This document shows positions 16,920 to 23,802 of a DNA stretch of 64,000 bases, in pieces. The number at the start of each line of letters is the position of its first letter. Position 1 is the first letter of the stretch. The position numbers and the translations under genes were made by a program. The stretch comes from Firmicutes bacterium UBA3936 (GTDB taxonomy: Bacteria; Bacillota; Dethiobacteria; Dethiobacterales; Dethiobacteraceae): positions 18,083-82,082 of the forward strand of contig DGEC01000041.1 in NCBI GenBank assembly GCA_002385745.1, given 5' to 3'. Under the pieces are notes generated by a model, which saw only the letters and a program-made list of their open reading frames with translations, made no database searches and was not told the origin of the DNA.

Positions 16920-16948
16920 AAGTAAATCACCTCCGGATGAAAAATGGC

Positions 16949-16976
16949 AAAAAAAACTACCCGTGTCAGCGAGTAG
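16949..16976 (-). terminator. Intrinsic terminator of the M-box switch
   Basis: On the minus strand CTACTCG pairs with CGGGTAG (16970-16976 with 16957-16963, one G-U pair) across a six-base loop, followed by eight T residues. It lies just after the M-box core, as expected for the part of the switch that stops transcription at high Mg2+. Confidence 0.85.
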
Positions 16977-17004
16977 AAAATTATTTACAATGGCCGAGCT
17001 ATTT

Positions 17005-17157
17005 TCTCCCTCGTGACAGCTTTGGCTCTATACAACGTAGGGTGCAAACCCAGCTACATTAAGCAGCACCTTAAGCCGATGCTGCCTGCTTACCCTTTGG
17101 CATCTCTCGATGTTTCAGGGCAGTAGCCTGTTTTTGTATAGTAACCTCACCTAACGG
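17005..17157 (-). promoter_or_regulatory. M-box (ykoK) magnesium riboswitch
   Basis: Read on the minus strand, the conserved blocks appear in order: CGTTAGGTGAGG (17145-17156), then AACAGGCTACTGCC, GCATCGGCTTAAGGTGCTG, AATGTAGCTGGGTTTGC and finally GAGCCAAAGCTGTCACGA. These match the M-box consensus as I remember it from the B. subtilis mgtE/ykoK leader. The element is followed by a terminator and then mgtE. High Mg2+ folds the aptamer and favours termination. Confidence 0.93.
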
Positions 17158-17171
17158 ATTTATCCGCTTGT

Positions 17172-17180
17172 ATTATATCA
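17172..17180 (-). promoter_or_regulatory. Extended -10 promoter of the mgtE leader
   Basis: On the minus strand TGATATAAT combines a consensus TATAAT (17172-17177) with an extended TG. The -35 region (TTTCTT) is poor. The predicted start falls just before the M-box. Confidence 0.55.
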
Positions 17181-17375
17181 CATAAATCAAACTTAAGAAA
17201 ATTTATGCTCCGCCTTTACCGGCTGCCCAGGCGGGCATTTGACAAAACAGATTGTCTTGCACTTCAATCAATGCTACTATATAACCGTCTGAAAAGCGGC
17301 CGGAGTCTGGCCGGTCTGCATCTTTGCCGCGGCATCAACACTAAAAAGCAATGCCGGGAAGGAGCTGTTGGAACA

Positions 17376-18338
17376 GTGATTTCACTGTATGCCCTGCTGC
17401 TTGGTTTTGCCTTTGATCTTCTGCTTGGAGACCCGCCGGGCTTTCCCCATATGGTTGTCGGCATGGGGAAGCTGATTTCCCTTTTGGAATCCGGCCTGCG
17501 CAGGCTCTTTCCCGGAACGGCAAAAGGAGAATTGTACGGCGGCACGGTTCTGGCTATAACACTGCCCCTCTTTTCCTCCGGCCTGGCCTGGGGGCTGCTT
17601 TACCTTTGCAGTCTCATCCATCCCCTGGCCCGGCTGCTTGTGGAAAGCCTCCTTTGCTGGCAGTGCCTTGCCCTGCGTTCCCTGTGCGATGCGAGCATGA
17701 AAGTATATACCGCCCTGAAAGAAGACAACCTGCCAAGAGCCCGCCTGGCCCTGGGGCAAATTGTCGGCCGGGATACAAAAAACCTGGATGCGGCAGGCGT
17801 AACCCGCGCTGCGGTGGAAACAGTGGCCGAAAATACAAACGACGGCGTTATTGCGCCGCTGCTTTTCCTTTTGGCCGGCGGAGCGGCCTTTGGTGTTTTC
17901 TATAAGGCAGTCAACACCATGGACAGTATGATCGGCTACAAAAACAGCCGTTATCTTTATTTCGGCCGGGCTGCGGCCCTCCTGGACGACTTGATAAATT
18001 TTATACCGGCGCGCATTGCCGGCCTGCTGATTGTTATTGCCGCTTATTTCCTGCAGCTTGACGCGCGCAATGCCTGGCGCGTTTTTCTCCGCGACCGCTA
18101 TAATCACACAAGTCCCAATTCCGCTCAGACGGAATCCGCCTGTGCCGGGGCACTGCATCTCCGGCTCGGGGGCAGTTCCGAATACCGCGGTATCATTGTT
18201 CACAAACCCTATATAGGTGACAGCAACCGGCTGCCGCGGCCGGGTGATATCTGCCTTGCCAACAGGCTGCTTTGTGTGTCGTCATTCATCTGCCTGCTGC
18301 TGGGAGTTGCTGTCAAGGGGGCGATTCTGTGGTTTTAA
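17376..18338 (+). CDS. cbiB: Adenosylcobinamide-phosphate synthase CbiB
   Basis: A 320-residue membrane protein that joins cobyric acid to (R)-1-amino-2-propanol phosphate in cobalamin synthesis. GFAFDLLLGDPPGFPH at the start, VGRDTKNLDAAGVTRAAVE, AENTNDGVIAPLLFLL and NTMDSMIGYKNSRYLYFG are signature stretches. The frame is open 57 codons further upstream, but those codons show no family similarity. The GTG at 17376 has AAGGAG upstream and starts exactly where CbiB proteins begin. It overlaps cobD by ten bases, which makes the linker precursor used here. No cobalamin riboswitch was found upstream. Confidence 0.92.
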   Translation: MISLYALLLGFAFDLLLGDPPGFPHMVVGMGKLISLLESGLRRLFPGTAKGELYGGTVLAITLPLFSSGLAWGLLYLCSLIHPLARLLVESLLCWQCLALRSLCDASMKVYTALKEDNLPRARLALGQIVGRDTKNLDAAGVTRAAVETVAENTNDGVIAPLLFLLAGGAAFGVFYKAVNTMDSMIGYKNSRYLYFGRAAALLDDLINFIPARIAGLLIVIAAYFLQLDARNAWRVFLRDRYNHTSPNSAQTESACAGALHLRLGGSSEYRGIIVHKPYIGDSNRLPRPGDICLANRLLCVSSFICLLLGVAVKGAILWF

Positions 18339-19393
18339 TACATGGTGGAGATATTGAGTCTTATCGTCTGGAATACGGCCGGCTGCCCCTGGATTTTTCG
18401 GCAAACTGCAATCCTTTGGGAGTGCCGGCAGGAGTGAAGCGGGCTATCCGTGACGCCGCCGCGCATGCCGATGCCTATCCGGACCCGCTGTGCAGAAAGC
18501 TTTGTGCCCTCATTGCCGACAAGACGGGAACACTGCCTGAACGGGTGTTGTGCGGCAACGGGGCCGCTGACCTGATCTACCGCGCGGCCCTGGCCTGCAA
18601 GCCCAAACGCGCCCTTGTGCCTGCGCCGTCATTTGCAGAGTATGAACTGGCACTGCGCACCGTTGACTGTGAAATAATCCGCCATCCGCTCAGGGCAGAA
18701 GAAGATTTTGCACTTGCTTCAGATATCCTGCCCGCCCTTAAACCGGACATCGATATGCTTTTTCTGTGCAATCCCAACAATCCAACGGGACTTGTCATTG
18801 ATCCTTCCCTGCTGCGGCAGATCCTTGAGACCTGTGAAAGGGAAGGCATCCTGCTGATTGTGGATGAATGTTTCAACGGCTTCCTTGAGGAACCGGAAAT
18901 ACATACCCTGAGGCACTGTCTTTCCGAATATAAAAATCTTCTGGTCATCGACGCCTTTACCAAACTTTACGGCATGGCCGGGGTGCGCCTGGGCTATTGC
19001 CTGTCCGGGAATGAAAAGCTGCTTGAAAAAATGCGCCGCGCCGGACAGCCCTGGGCAGTCTCCTCGCTGGCGCAGGCAGCCGGGATTGCCGCCTTGCAGG
19101 AACACAATTACATACTGCGGACACGGGCCCTTGTCCGCAAAGAAAGGACTTTTTTGCTTACAGAACTGCAGTCCCTGGGAATAAAGGAATACGTAGGCGA
19201 AGCCAATTTTATTTTTTTCCATACTGAGATTCCTCACTTGGCAGAGCAAATGCGCAAGGCCGGGATATTAATCAGGGACTGCAGCAATTATGCCGGGCTT
19301 TCCGACGGCTACTACCGCATAGCCGTGCGCAAACATGACGAAAACCTGCGGCTGCTCCAGGCACTGAGCAAAGCGGCAGGCAAATATTCATGA
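18329..19393 (+). CDS. cobD: Threonine-phosphate decarboxylase CobD
   Basis: A 354-residue PLP enzyme of the histidinol-phosphate aminotransferase fold. It decarboxylates L-threonine-phosphate to aminopropanol phosphate for the cobalamin loop. LIHGGDIESYRLEYG and LDFSANCNPLGVP are the CobD-type opening; LCNPNNPTG and VDECFNGFLEE contact PLP, and the Lys in DAFTKLYGMAGVRLGY forms the Schiff base. The GTG at 18329 lies eight bases after AGGGGG and overlaps the end of cbiB, so the genes are probably translationally coupled. Placement next to cbiB supports CobD over HisC. Confidence 0.88.
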   Translation: MVLIHGGDIESYRLEYGRLPLDFSANCNPLGVPAGVKRAIRDAAAHADAYPDPLCRKLCALIADKTGTLPERVLCGNGAADLIYRAALACKPKRALVPAPSFAEYELALRTVDCEIIRHPLRAEEDFALASDILPALKPDIDMLFLCNPNNPTGLVIDPSLLRQILETCEREGILLIVDECFNGFLEEPEIHTLRHCLSEYKNLLVIDAFTKLYGMAGVRLGYCLSGNEKLLEKMRRAGQPWAVSSLAQAAGIAALQEHNYILRTRALVRKERTFLLTELQSLGIKEYVGEANFIFFHTEIPHLAEQMRKAGILIRDCSNYAGLSDGYYRIAVRKHDENLRLLQALSKAAGKYS

Positions 19394-19430
19394 AAACGCC
19401 CGGGCAAAACCTGTCGCCCGGGCGTTTACT
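19394..19430 (+). terminator. Terminator after cobD
   Basis: A 12-bp stem AAACGCCCGGGC/GCCCGGGCGTTT (19394-19405 with 19416-19427) with a ten-base loop, beginning right after the cobD stop. The following T tract is short (TTTACTACCTTT). Confidence 0.7.
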
Positions 19431-19540
19431 ACCTTTACAACACTGGTACATCTGCCGGCTGCCGGCGCCTGTCTCAGGTGCATTTTTGGCTTTTAATTAT
19501 GCCCAATTATGTCACATTTATCCGGCTGTTTAGCAGCCAA

Positions 19541-19571
19541 GAAAAAGGTATTGCCTGCAAAGGCAATACCT
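19541..19571 (-). terminator. Terminator after ppdK
   Basis: On the minus strand a ten-bp stem AGGTATTGCC/GGCAATACCT (19562-19571 with 19546-19555), six-base loop, then a run of T residues (19541-19546). It ends the ccpN-like/PDRP/ppdK unit. Confidence 0.85.
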
Positions 19572-19616
19572 CGGTAATTTTTCTAACATATTGTAAAGCT
19601 TGTTCCACAATCCCGA

Positions 19617-22262
19617 TTAGTCTCTGTTGCTTATAGCAGCCCGGGCGGCGGCCAGACGGGCAATGGGAACTCTGAAGGGAGAGCAGGAAACATAGTCCAG
19701 GCCGACAAGATGGCAAAACTCGATGGAGGAGGGGTCTCCGCCGTGTTCACCGCAAATGCCCAGTTTCAGGTCCTGCTTGACGGCACGCCCCTTTTCTGCC
19801 GCCATTTTAACCAGTTCGCCGACTCCGTCCCTGTCCAGGACGGCAAAGGGGTTTTCCGGCAGGATTTTTTCCTGCAGGTAATGCAGCAGGAATTTCCCTT
19901 CGGCATCGTCCCGGGAATAGCCGAAAGTGGTCTGGGTGAGATCGTTTGTCCCGAAGGAGAAGAAATCGGCATGGGCGGCAATCCGGTCCGCCGTCACACA
20001 AGCTCTGGGTAATTCAATCATTGTCCCCACTTTATAATCAATCTTGAGCCCCGTTTCAGCCATTACTTCTTCCGCCGCCTCTACGACCAGCCGGCGCATA
20101 ACTTCCAGTTCCTTGTCAAGCCCTACCAGCGGAATCATTATTTCCGGCGTAACTGTCTTGCCCTCTGAAAGGAGCTTTGCTGCGGCACGGAAGATGGCCA
20201 AAGCCTGCATTTTATATATATCCGGTGTTACAAGACCAAGCCGGCAGCCGCGGTGCCCCAGCATGGGGTTCAATTCATCAAGGGACCTTACCTGCCTCAG
20301 CAGTTCCTCTTTTTCCCGCAGCAGCTCCGGATTATCTTTTCTTTCCCTGAGAAGGGTTACTTCTACCAGCAAATCTTCCAGGTTTGGCAAAAATTCATGC
20401 AGCGGCGGGTCAAGCAGGCGGATGGTAACAGGGAGTCCCTCCATTGCCCGGAAAATACCTTCAAAGTCTTTCTGCTGCATCGGCAGCAGCTTGGCAAGGG
20501 CTTTTGCCCTTGTCTCATCGTCCTCGGCCAGAATCATTTCCTGCACCACCGGCAGGCGTTCCTGGGCCATAAACATATGCTCCGTACGGCACAAACCAAT
20601 GCCGCGGGCACCAAGTTCCCTGGCTTTTTGGGCATCTTCCGGCGTATCGGCATTGGCCCTCACTCCTAAAACTTTAACTTCATCCGCCCACTGCAGGAGA
20701 ACAACAAATTCATCGGAAAGCACGGGATCAATCATGGGTACTTCTCCGGCAAAAACTTCGCCTGTGGAACCGTCGATGGATATAATGTCGCCTTTCTTGA
20801 AAACCTGCCCGCCGACAGTCATTGTCCCGGCAGACAAATCTATTTTCAAAGCCTCGCAGCCTGCAACGCAGCATTTGCCCATGCCGCGCGCCACCACTGC
20901 AGCGTGGCTGGTCATCCCTCCGCGGCTGGTGAGCACCCCCTGGGCGGCCACAATACCGTGAATATCATCAGGGGTGGTCTCAGGCCGCACTAGAATTACT
21001 TTTTCGCCGTCTTCTGCCATTTTTTCCGCCTCATCGGCATTAAATACAATTTTCCCGGAAGCGGCTCCCGGAGAAGCGGGCAGCCCTTTGGCAAGGGCAT
21101 CCGGTTTGGCGCTGGGATCAACCCGGCGGTGCAGGAGCTGGTCAAGCTGGGCGGGGTCAACCCGCAGCAATGCTTCCTTGCGGTCAATGAGGCCTTCCTG
21201 GGCCATGTTAACGGCTGTTTTAACCGCCGCAGCGGCAGTCCGCTTCCCGGATCTTGTCTGCAGCAGGTACAACTTCCCTCGCTCCACGGTAAATTCAATA
21301 TCCTGCACATCGCGGTAATGTTTTTCCAGCAGGTTGCAAAGTTCTTTGAATTCTTCATAAACGGCAGGCATATATTCCGCCATCTTGGAAATATCCAGGG
21401 GGGTTCTGATACCGGCAACCACGTCTTCACCCTGGGCATTAACCAAAAATTCACCGTAAAGCTCATTTGTACCGTCGGCCGGATTGCGGGTAAAGGCCAC
21501 GCCGGTGCCGCTGTCTTCTCCCAGGTTGCCGAAGACCATGGTCTGCACGTTCACTGCGGTGCCCAGGTCATCCGGGATTTTATTTATCTGGCGGTATACT
21601 ATGGCCCGCTGGTTGTTCCAGGAAGCAAAAACTGCCTGAATGGCCAGCATTAGCTGCTCTTCGGGGTCCTGCGGGAAGTGTTTTTTTGTTTCCCTGAAAA
21701 CAATATCTTTGAATTCCGCCACCAGTTCCTGCAGGGCTCCGGCGTCAAGCCCGGTGTCATCCCGGACACCCAGAGCCTGTTTTTTCTTCTCAAGAGTATG
21801 CTCAAAGAGATAATGGTCAATATCCAAAACCACATCGCCGAACATCTGAATAAACCGGCGGTAACAGTCATAAGCAAAACGCTCATTGCTCGCGGCGGCT
21901 GCCAGCCCGAGCACCGTTTCGTCATTAAGTCCCAGGTTAAGAACGGTGTCCATCATTCCCGGCATGGAAATAACTGCGCCGGAGCGGACGGAAACAAGCA
22001 GGGGATTTGTTTTGTCTCCGAATTTCTTTCCCGTTATTTCCTCCAGTTTGCGCAGTGCCGCCAGAACCTCATCCTGCAGCTCGGGCCATATTTTTTGTTC
22101 CCGGCGGAAATATTCCAGGCAGGCAGCGGTGGAAACTGTAAATCCCGGAGGGACAGGCAGGCCGATTCTGGTCATTTCAGCCAGGTTTGCTCCCTTGCCC
22201 CCCAGCAGTTCTTTCATTTGTGCATTTCCTTCTGAAAACAAGTAAACGTTTTTACTCCCCAT
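19617..22262 (-). CDS. ppdK: Pyruvate, phosphate dikinase
   Basis: An 881-residue enzyme interconverting pyruvate + ATP + Pi and phosphoenolpyruvate + AMP + PPi. Domains in order: the N-terminal ATP-grasp part (LLGGKGANLAEM; GVAFTRNPADGTNELYGEF), the phosphohistidine swivel with VLTSRGGMTSHAAVVARGMG (catalytic His; the adjacent Thr is the target of the regulatory protein), and the C-terminal PEP barrel (GIGLCRTEHMF, FSFGTNDLTQTTFGYSRDDA, GICGEHGGDP). Full length. The ATG at 22262 overlaps the end of the PDRP gene by 11 bases, so regulator and target are co-expressed. The third gene upstream is the ccpN-like repressor, which suggests gluconeogenic or PPi-linked glycolytic use. Confidence 0.96.
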   Translation of the reverse strand: MGSKNVYLFSEGNAQMKELLGGKGANLAEMTRIGLPVPPGFTVSTAACLEYFRREQKIWPELQDEVLAALRKLEEITGKKFGDKTNPLLVSVRSGAVISMPGMMDTVLNLGLNDETVLGLAAAASNERFAYDCYRRFIQMFGDVVLDIDHYLFEHTLEKKKQALGVRDDTGLDAGALQELVAEFKDIVFRETKKHFPQDPEEQLMLAIQAVFASWNNQRAIVYRQINKIPDDLGTAVNVQTMVFGNLGEDSGTGVAFTRNPADGTNELYGEFLVNAQGEDVVAGIRTPLDISKMAEYMPAVYEEFKELCNLLEKHYRDVQDIEFTVERGKLYLLQTRSGKRTAAAAVKTAVNMAQEGLIDRKEALLRVDPAQLDQLLHRRVDPSAKPDALAKGLPASPGAASGKIVFNADEAEKMAEDGEKVILVRPETTPDDIHGIVAAQGVLTSRGGMTSHAAVVARGMGKCCVAGCEALKIDLSAGTMTVGGQVFKKGDIISIDGSTGEVFAGEVPMIDPVLSDEFVVLLQWADEVKVLGVRANADTPEDAQKARELGARGIGLCRTEHMFMAQERLPVVQEMILAEDDETRAKALAKLLPMQQKDFEGIFRAMEGLPVTIRLLDPPLHEFLPNLEDLLVEVTLLRERKDNPELLREKEELLRQVRSLDELNPMLGHRGCRLGLVTPDIYKMQALAIFRAAAKLLSEGKTVTPEIMIPLVGLDKELEVMRRLVVEAAEEVMAETGLKIDYKVGTMIELPRACVTADRIAAHADFFSFGTNDLTQTTFGYSRDDAEGKFLLHYLQEKILPENPFAVLDRDGVGELVKMAAEKGRAVKQDLKLGICGEHGGDPSSIEFCHLVGLDYVSCSPFRVPIARLAAARAAISNRD

Positions 22263-23082
22263 CCTCAGGTTCCTCCCTAACGATTTGTAGTATTTTATTG
22301 GCCACTTCTTCTACGGCCTTGTTTGAAACATCAAAAATGGGACAGCCCAGCTTGCGCATTATTTTTTCTGCATAGTCAAGTTCTTCAAGGATACGTTCGT
22401 AACTGGCATAATTGGCCTGACCGTGCAAGCCTAAGGCTTTTAACCTTTCCTTGCGGATTTCATTTAATTGACGGGGATTGATAGTCAGGCCGATTATTTT
22501 GCCGGCAGGTATCCAGAAAAGCTCTTCCGGCGGTTCAACTTCCGGTACAAGCGGCAGATTGGCCACTTTCAGATGCTTATTTGCCAGGTACATGGACAAA
22601 GGCGTCTTGGATGTACGGGAGACACCGATCAGTACCACATCTGCCAGTAGGATCCCGCGGGGATCTTTGCCGTCATCATATTTTACGGCAAACTCAATGG
22701 CAGCCACCCGGCGAAAATATTCTTCGTCCAAACGCCTGATCAGTCCCGGTTCCATATGCGGATCGACGCCTATAAGCTCTGAAAAAGCATCCATCATCGG
22801 GCCCATGACATCAACGGCAACAATATTCAGTTTTTTACTTTCTTCCCGGATGACTCTTCTTAATTCCGGCAAAACAAGGGTATAGGCAATCATGGCCTTC
22901 CCCAGCGATGCTTCTTCCAGAACCTCGTGAATGGTCTCTACATCATTGACAAAGGGAACCCGGCGGATATCCACATGTCCGGAGTTAAACTGACTGCTAA
23001 CCGCTTTGACAACAAATTCCGCCGTTTCGCCTATAGAATCCGAAACTACATAGACTATGAGTTTTTTGTTTTTTTCTTCCAA
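22252..23082 (-). CDS. PPDK regulatory protein (kinase / pyrophosphorylase, DUF299)
   Basis: A 276-residue bifunctional protein that inactivates its dikinase by ADP-dependent Thr phosphorylation and reactivates it by Pi-dependent dephosphorylation. IYVVSDSIGETA-like wording near the start (VVSDSIGETAEFVVKAV) and the P-loop-like GVSRTSKTPLSMYLANKHLK are the family signatures; HMEPGLIRRLDEEYFRRVAA also fits. In B. subtilis the orthologue YqfL is encoded next to CcpN, as here. The partner in this genome is clear because ppdK overlaps the 3' end. The start is TTG at 23082 with GAGGTG upstream; no better codon was seen. Confidence 0.92.
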   Translation of the reverse strand: MEEKNKKLIVYVVSDSIGETAEFVVKAVSSQFNSGHVDIRRVPFVNDVETIHEVLEEASLGKAMIAYTLVLPELRRVIREESKKLNIVAVDVMGPMMDAFSELIGVDPHMEPGLIRRLDEEYFRRVAAIEFAVKYDDGKDPRGILLADVVLIGVSRTSKTPLSMYLANKHLKVANLPLVPEVEPPEELFWIPAGKIIGLTINPRQLNEIRKERLKALGLHGQANYASYERILEELDYAEKIMRKLGCPIFDVSNKAVEEVANKILQIVREEPEDGE

Positions 23083-23097
23083 ACCCTCGCCACCTCG

Positions 23098-23721
23098 CTA
23101 ACTGCCTTCACATAGTTCCAGGAGCAGCCGGGCTACATTTGTTTTTGTCACCCGTCCCACTACCTTAAAACTGTGGTTGTCAATAATTTTCACAACCGGC
23201 AGGGAATCAACTTCATATTCACAGATTCGCTTCACAACATCCAGCATGGTTTCATCTTCAGTGACCATATGAATCTGTGACATTCGGGTCATTATGACAC
23301 CTACCGGCATTCTATGCAGGTCAGCACCACCTAATGCCGACTTAAGGAAATCTTTCCTGGAAACCACTCCCTGCAGAAAACCGTTCTCGTCCACCACATA
23401 CAGCGTCCCCACATCCTCCAAAAACAGCGTCACTATGGCATCATACACTGAAGTCTGTTCCCTGATAACAATAGGGCGGCTTTTTATGTCCTTCACCTGG
23501 TAGCGCTGCAGGATTTCCGATACCCCGGTTAACATATTCCCCACATAGAAATAACCGACCCGGGGCCGCGCATCAATTAAACCGGATGTTGTCAGGACTG
23601 CCAGATGCGGTCGTAAAGCAGCCCGGGAAAGATTAAGCCGGGCTGCTATTTCCTCTCCGGAGATGGGTCCGTCGGCCTTTACTATTTCCAGTATCTCCTT
23701 TTGCCTAGCATTCAGTTTGAT
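23098..23721 (-). CDS. ccpN: CcpN-like repressor (HTH + two CBS domains), ATC start proposed
   Basis: The 207-residue frame opens with IKLNARQKEILEIVKADGP, a winged helix-turn-helix (ISGEEIAARLNLSRAALRPH) and ARPRVGYFY, matching the start of B. subtilis CcpN as I remember it. Two CBS domains follow (VTLFLEDVGTLYVVDENG and VDSLPVVKIIDN). Between the in-frame TAG upstream and residue 60 there is no ATG, GTG or TTG. AGGAGGGG lies six bases before an ATC at 23719-23721, which I take as the start. Starting at the GTG at 23544 would delete the DNA-binding domain. CcpN represses gluconeogenic genes in glucose. It lies 15 bases upstream of the PDRP gene and behind a duplicated palindrome. Confidence 0.82.
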   Translation of the reverse strand: MKLNARQKEILEIVKADGPISGEEIAARLNLSRAALRPHLAVLTTSGLIDARPRVGYFYVGNMLTGVSEILQRYQVKDIKSRPIVIREQTSVYDAIVTLFLEDVGTLYVVDENGFLQGVVSRKDFLKSALGGADLHRMPVGVIMTRMSQIHMVTEDETMLDVVKRICEYEVDSLPVVKIIDNHSFKVVGRVTKTNVARLLLELCEGS

Positions 23722-23747
23722 GTTTGACCCCTCCTAATATTTAATAA

Positions 23748-23795
23748 ATAGTATACACTATATCTGAAAAAAATCTCTTATAGTATATACTATAT
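23748..23795. repeat. Duplicated 16-bp palindromic operator before the ccpN-like gene
   Basis: ATAGTATACACTATAT at 23748-23763 and ATAGTATATACTATAT at 23780-23795 differ by one base and start 32 bp apart, about three helical turns. Each is palindromic or nearly so. On the minus strand the copy nearer the gene contains a TATACT -10-like hexamer and lies about 12 bases upstream of the ribosome site. Probably an autoregulatory operator; the binding protein is not known. Confidence 0.6.
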
Positions 23796-23802
23796 GGGCA
23801 AT

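Noticed and set aside
17178..17375. Possible cobalamin riboswitch before cbiB-cobD
   Set aside because: No B12-box-like sequence is seen on the plus strand. The conserved RNA element here is the M-box on the minus strand, belonging to mgtE.
17205..17375. 57-codon N-terminal extension of CbiB
   Set aside because: The extension has no family similarity, its ATG lacks a ribosome site, and CbiB proteins start at the point given by the GTG at 17376.
20044..20961. 305-codon open frame on the plus strand opposite ppdK
   Set aside because: It is rich in Ser and Pro, lacks a ribosome site and any motif, and lies entirely within a strongly conserved gene on the other strand.
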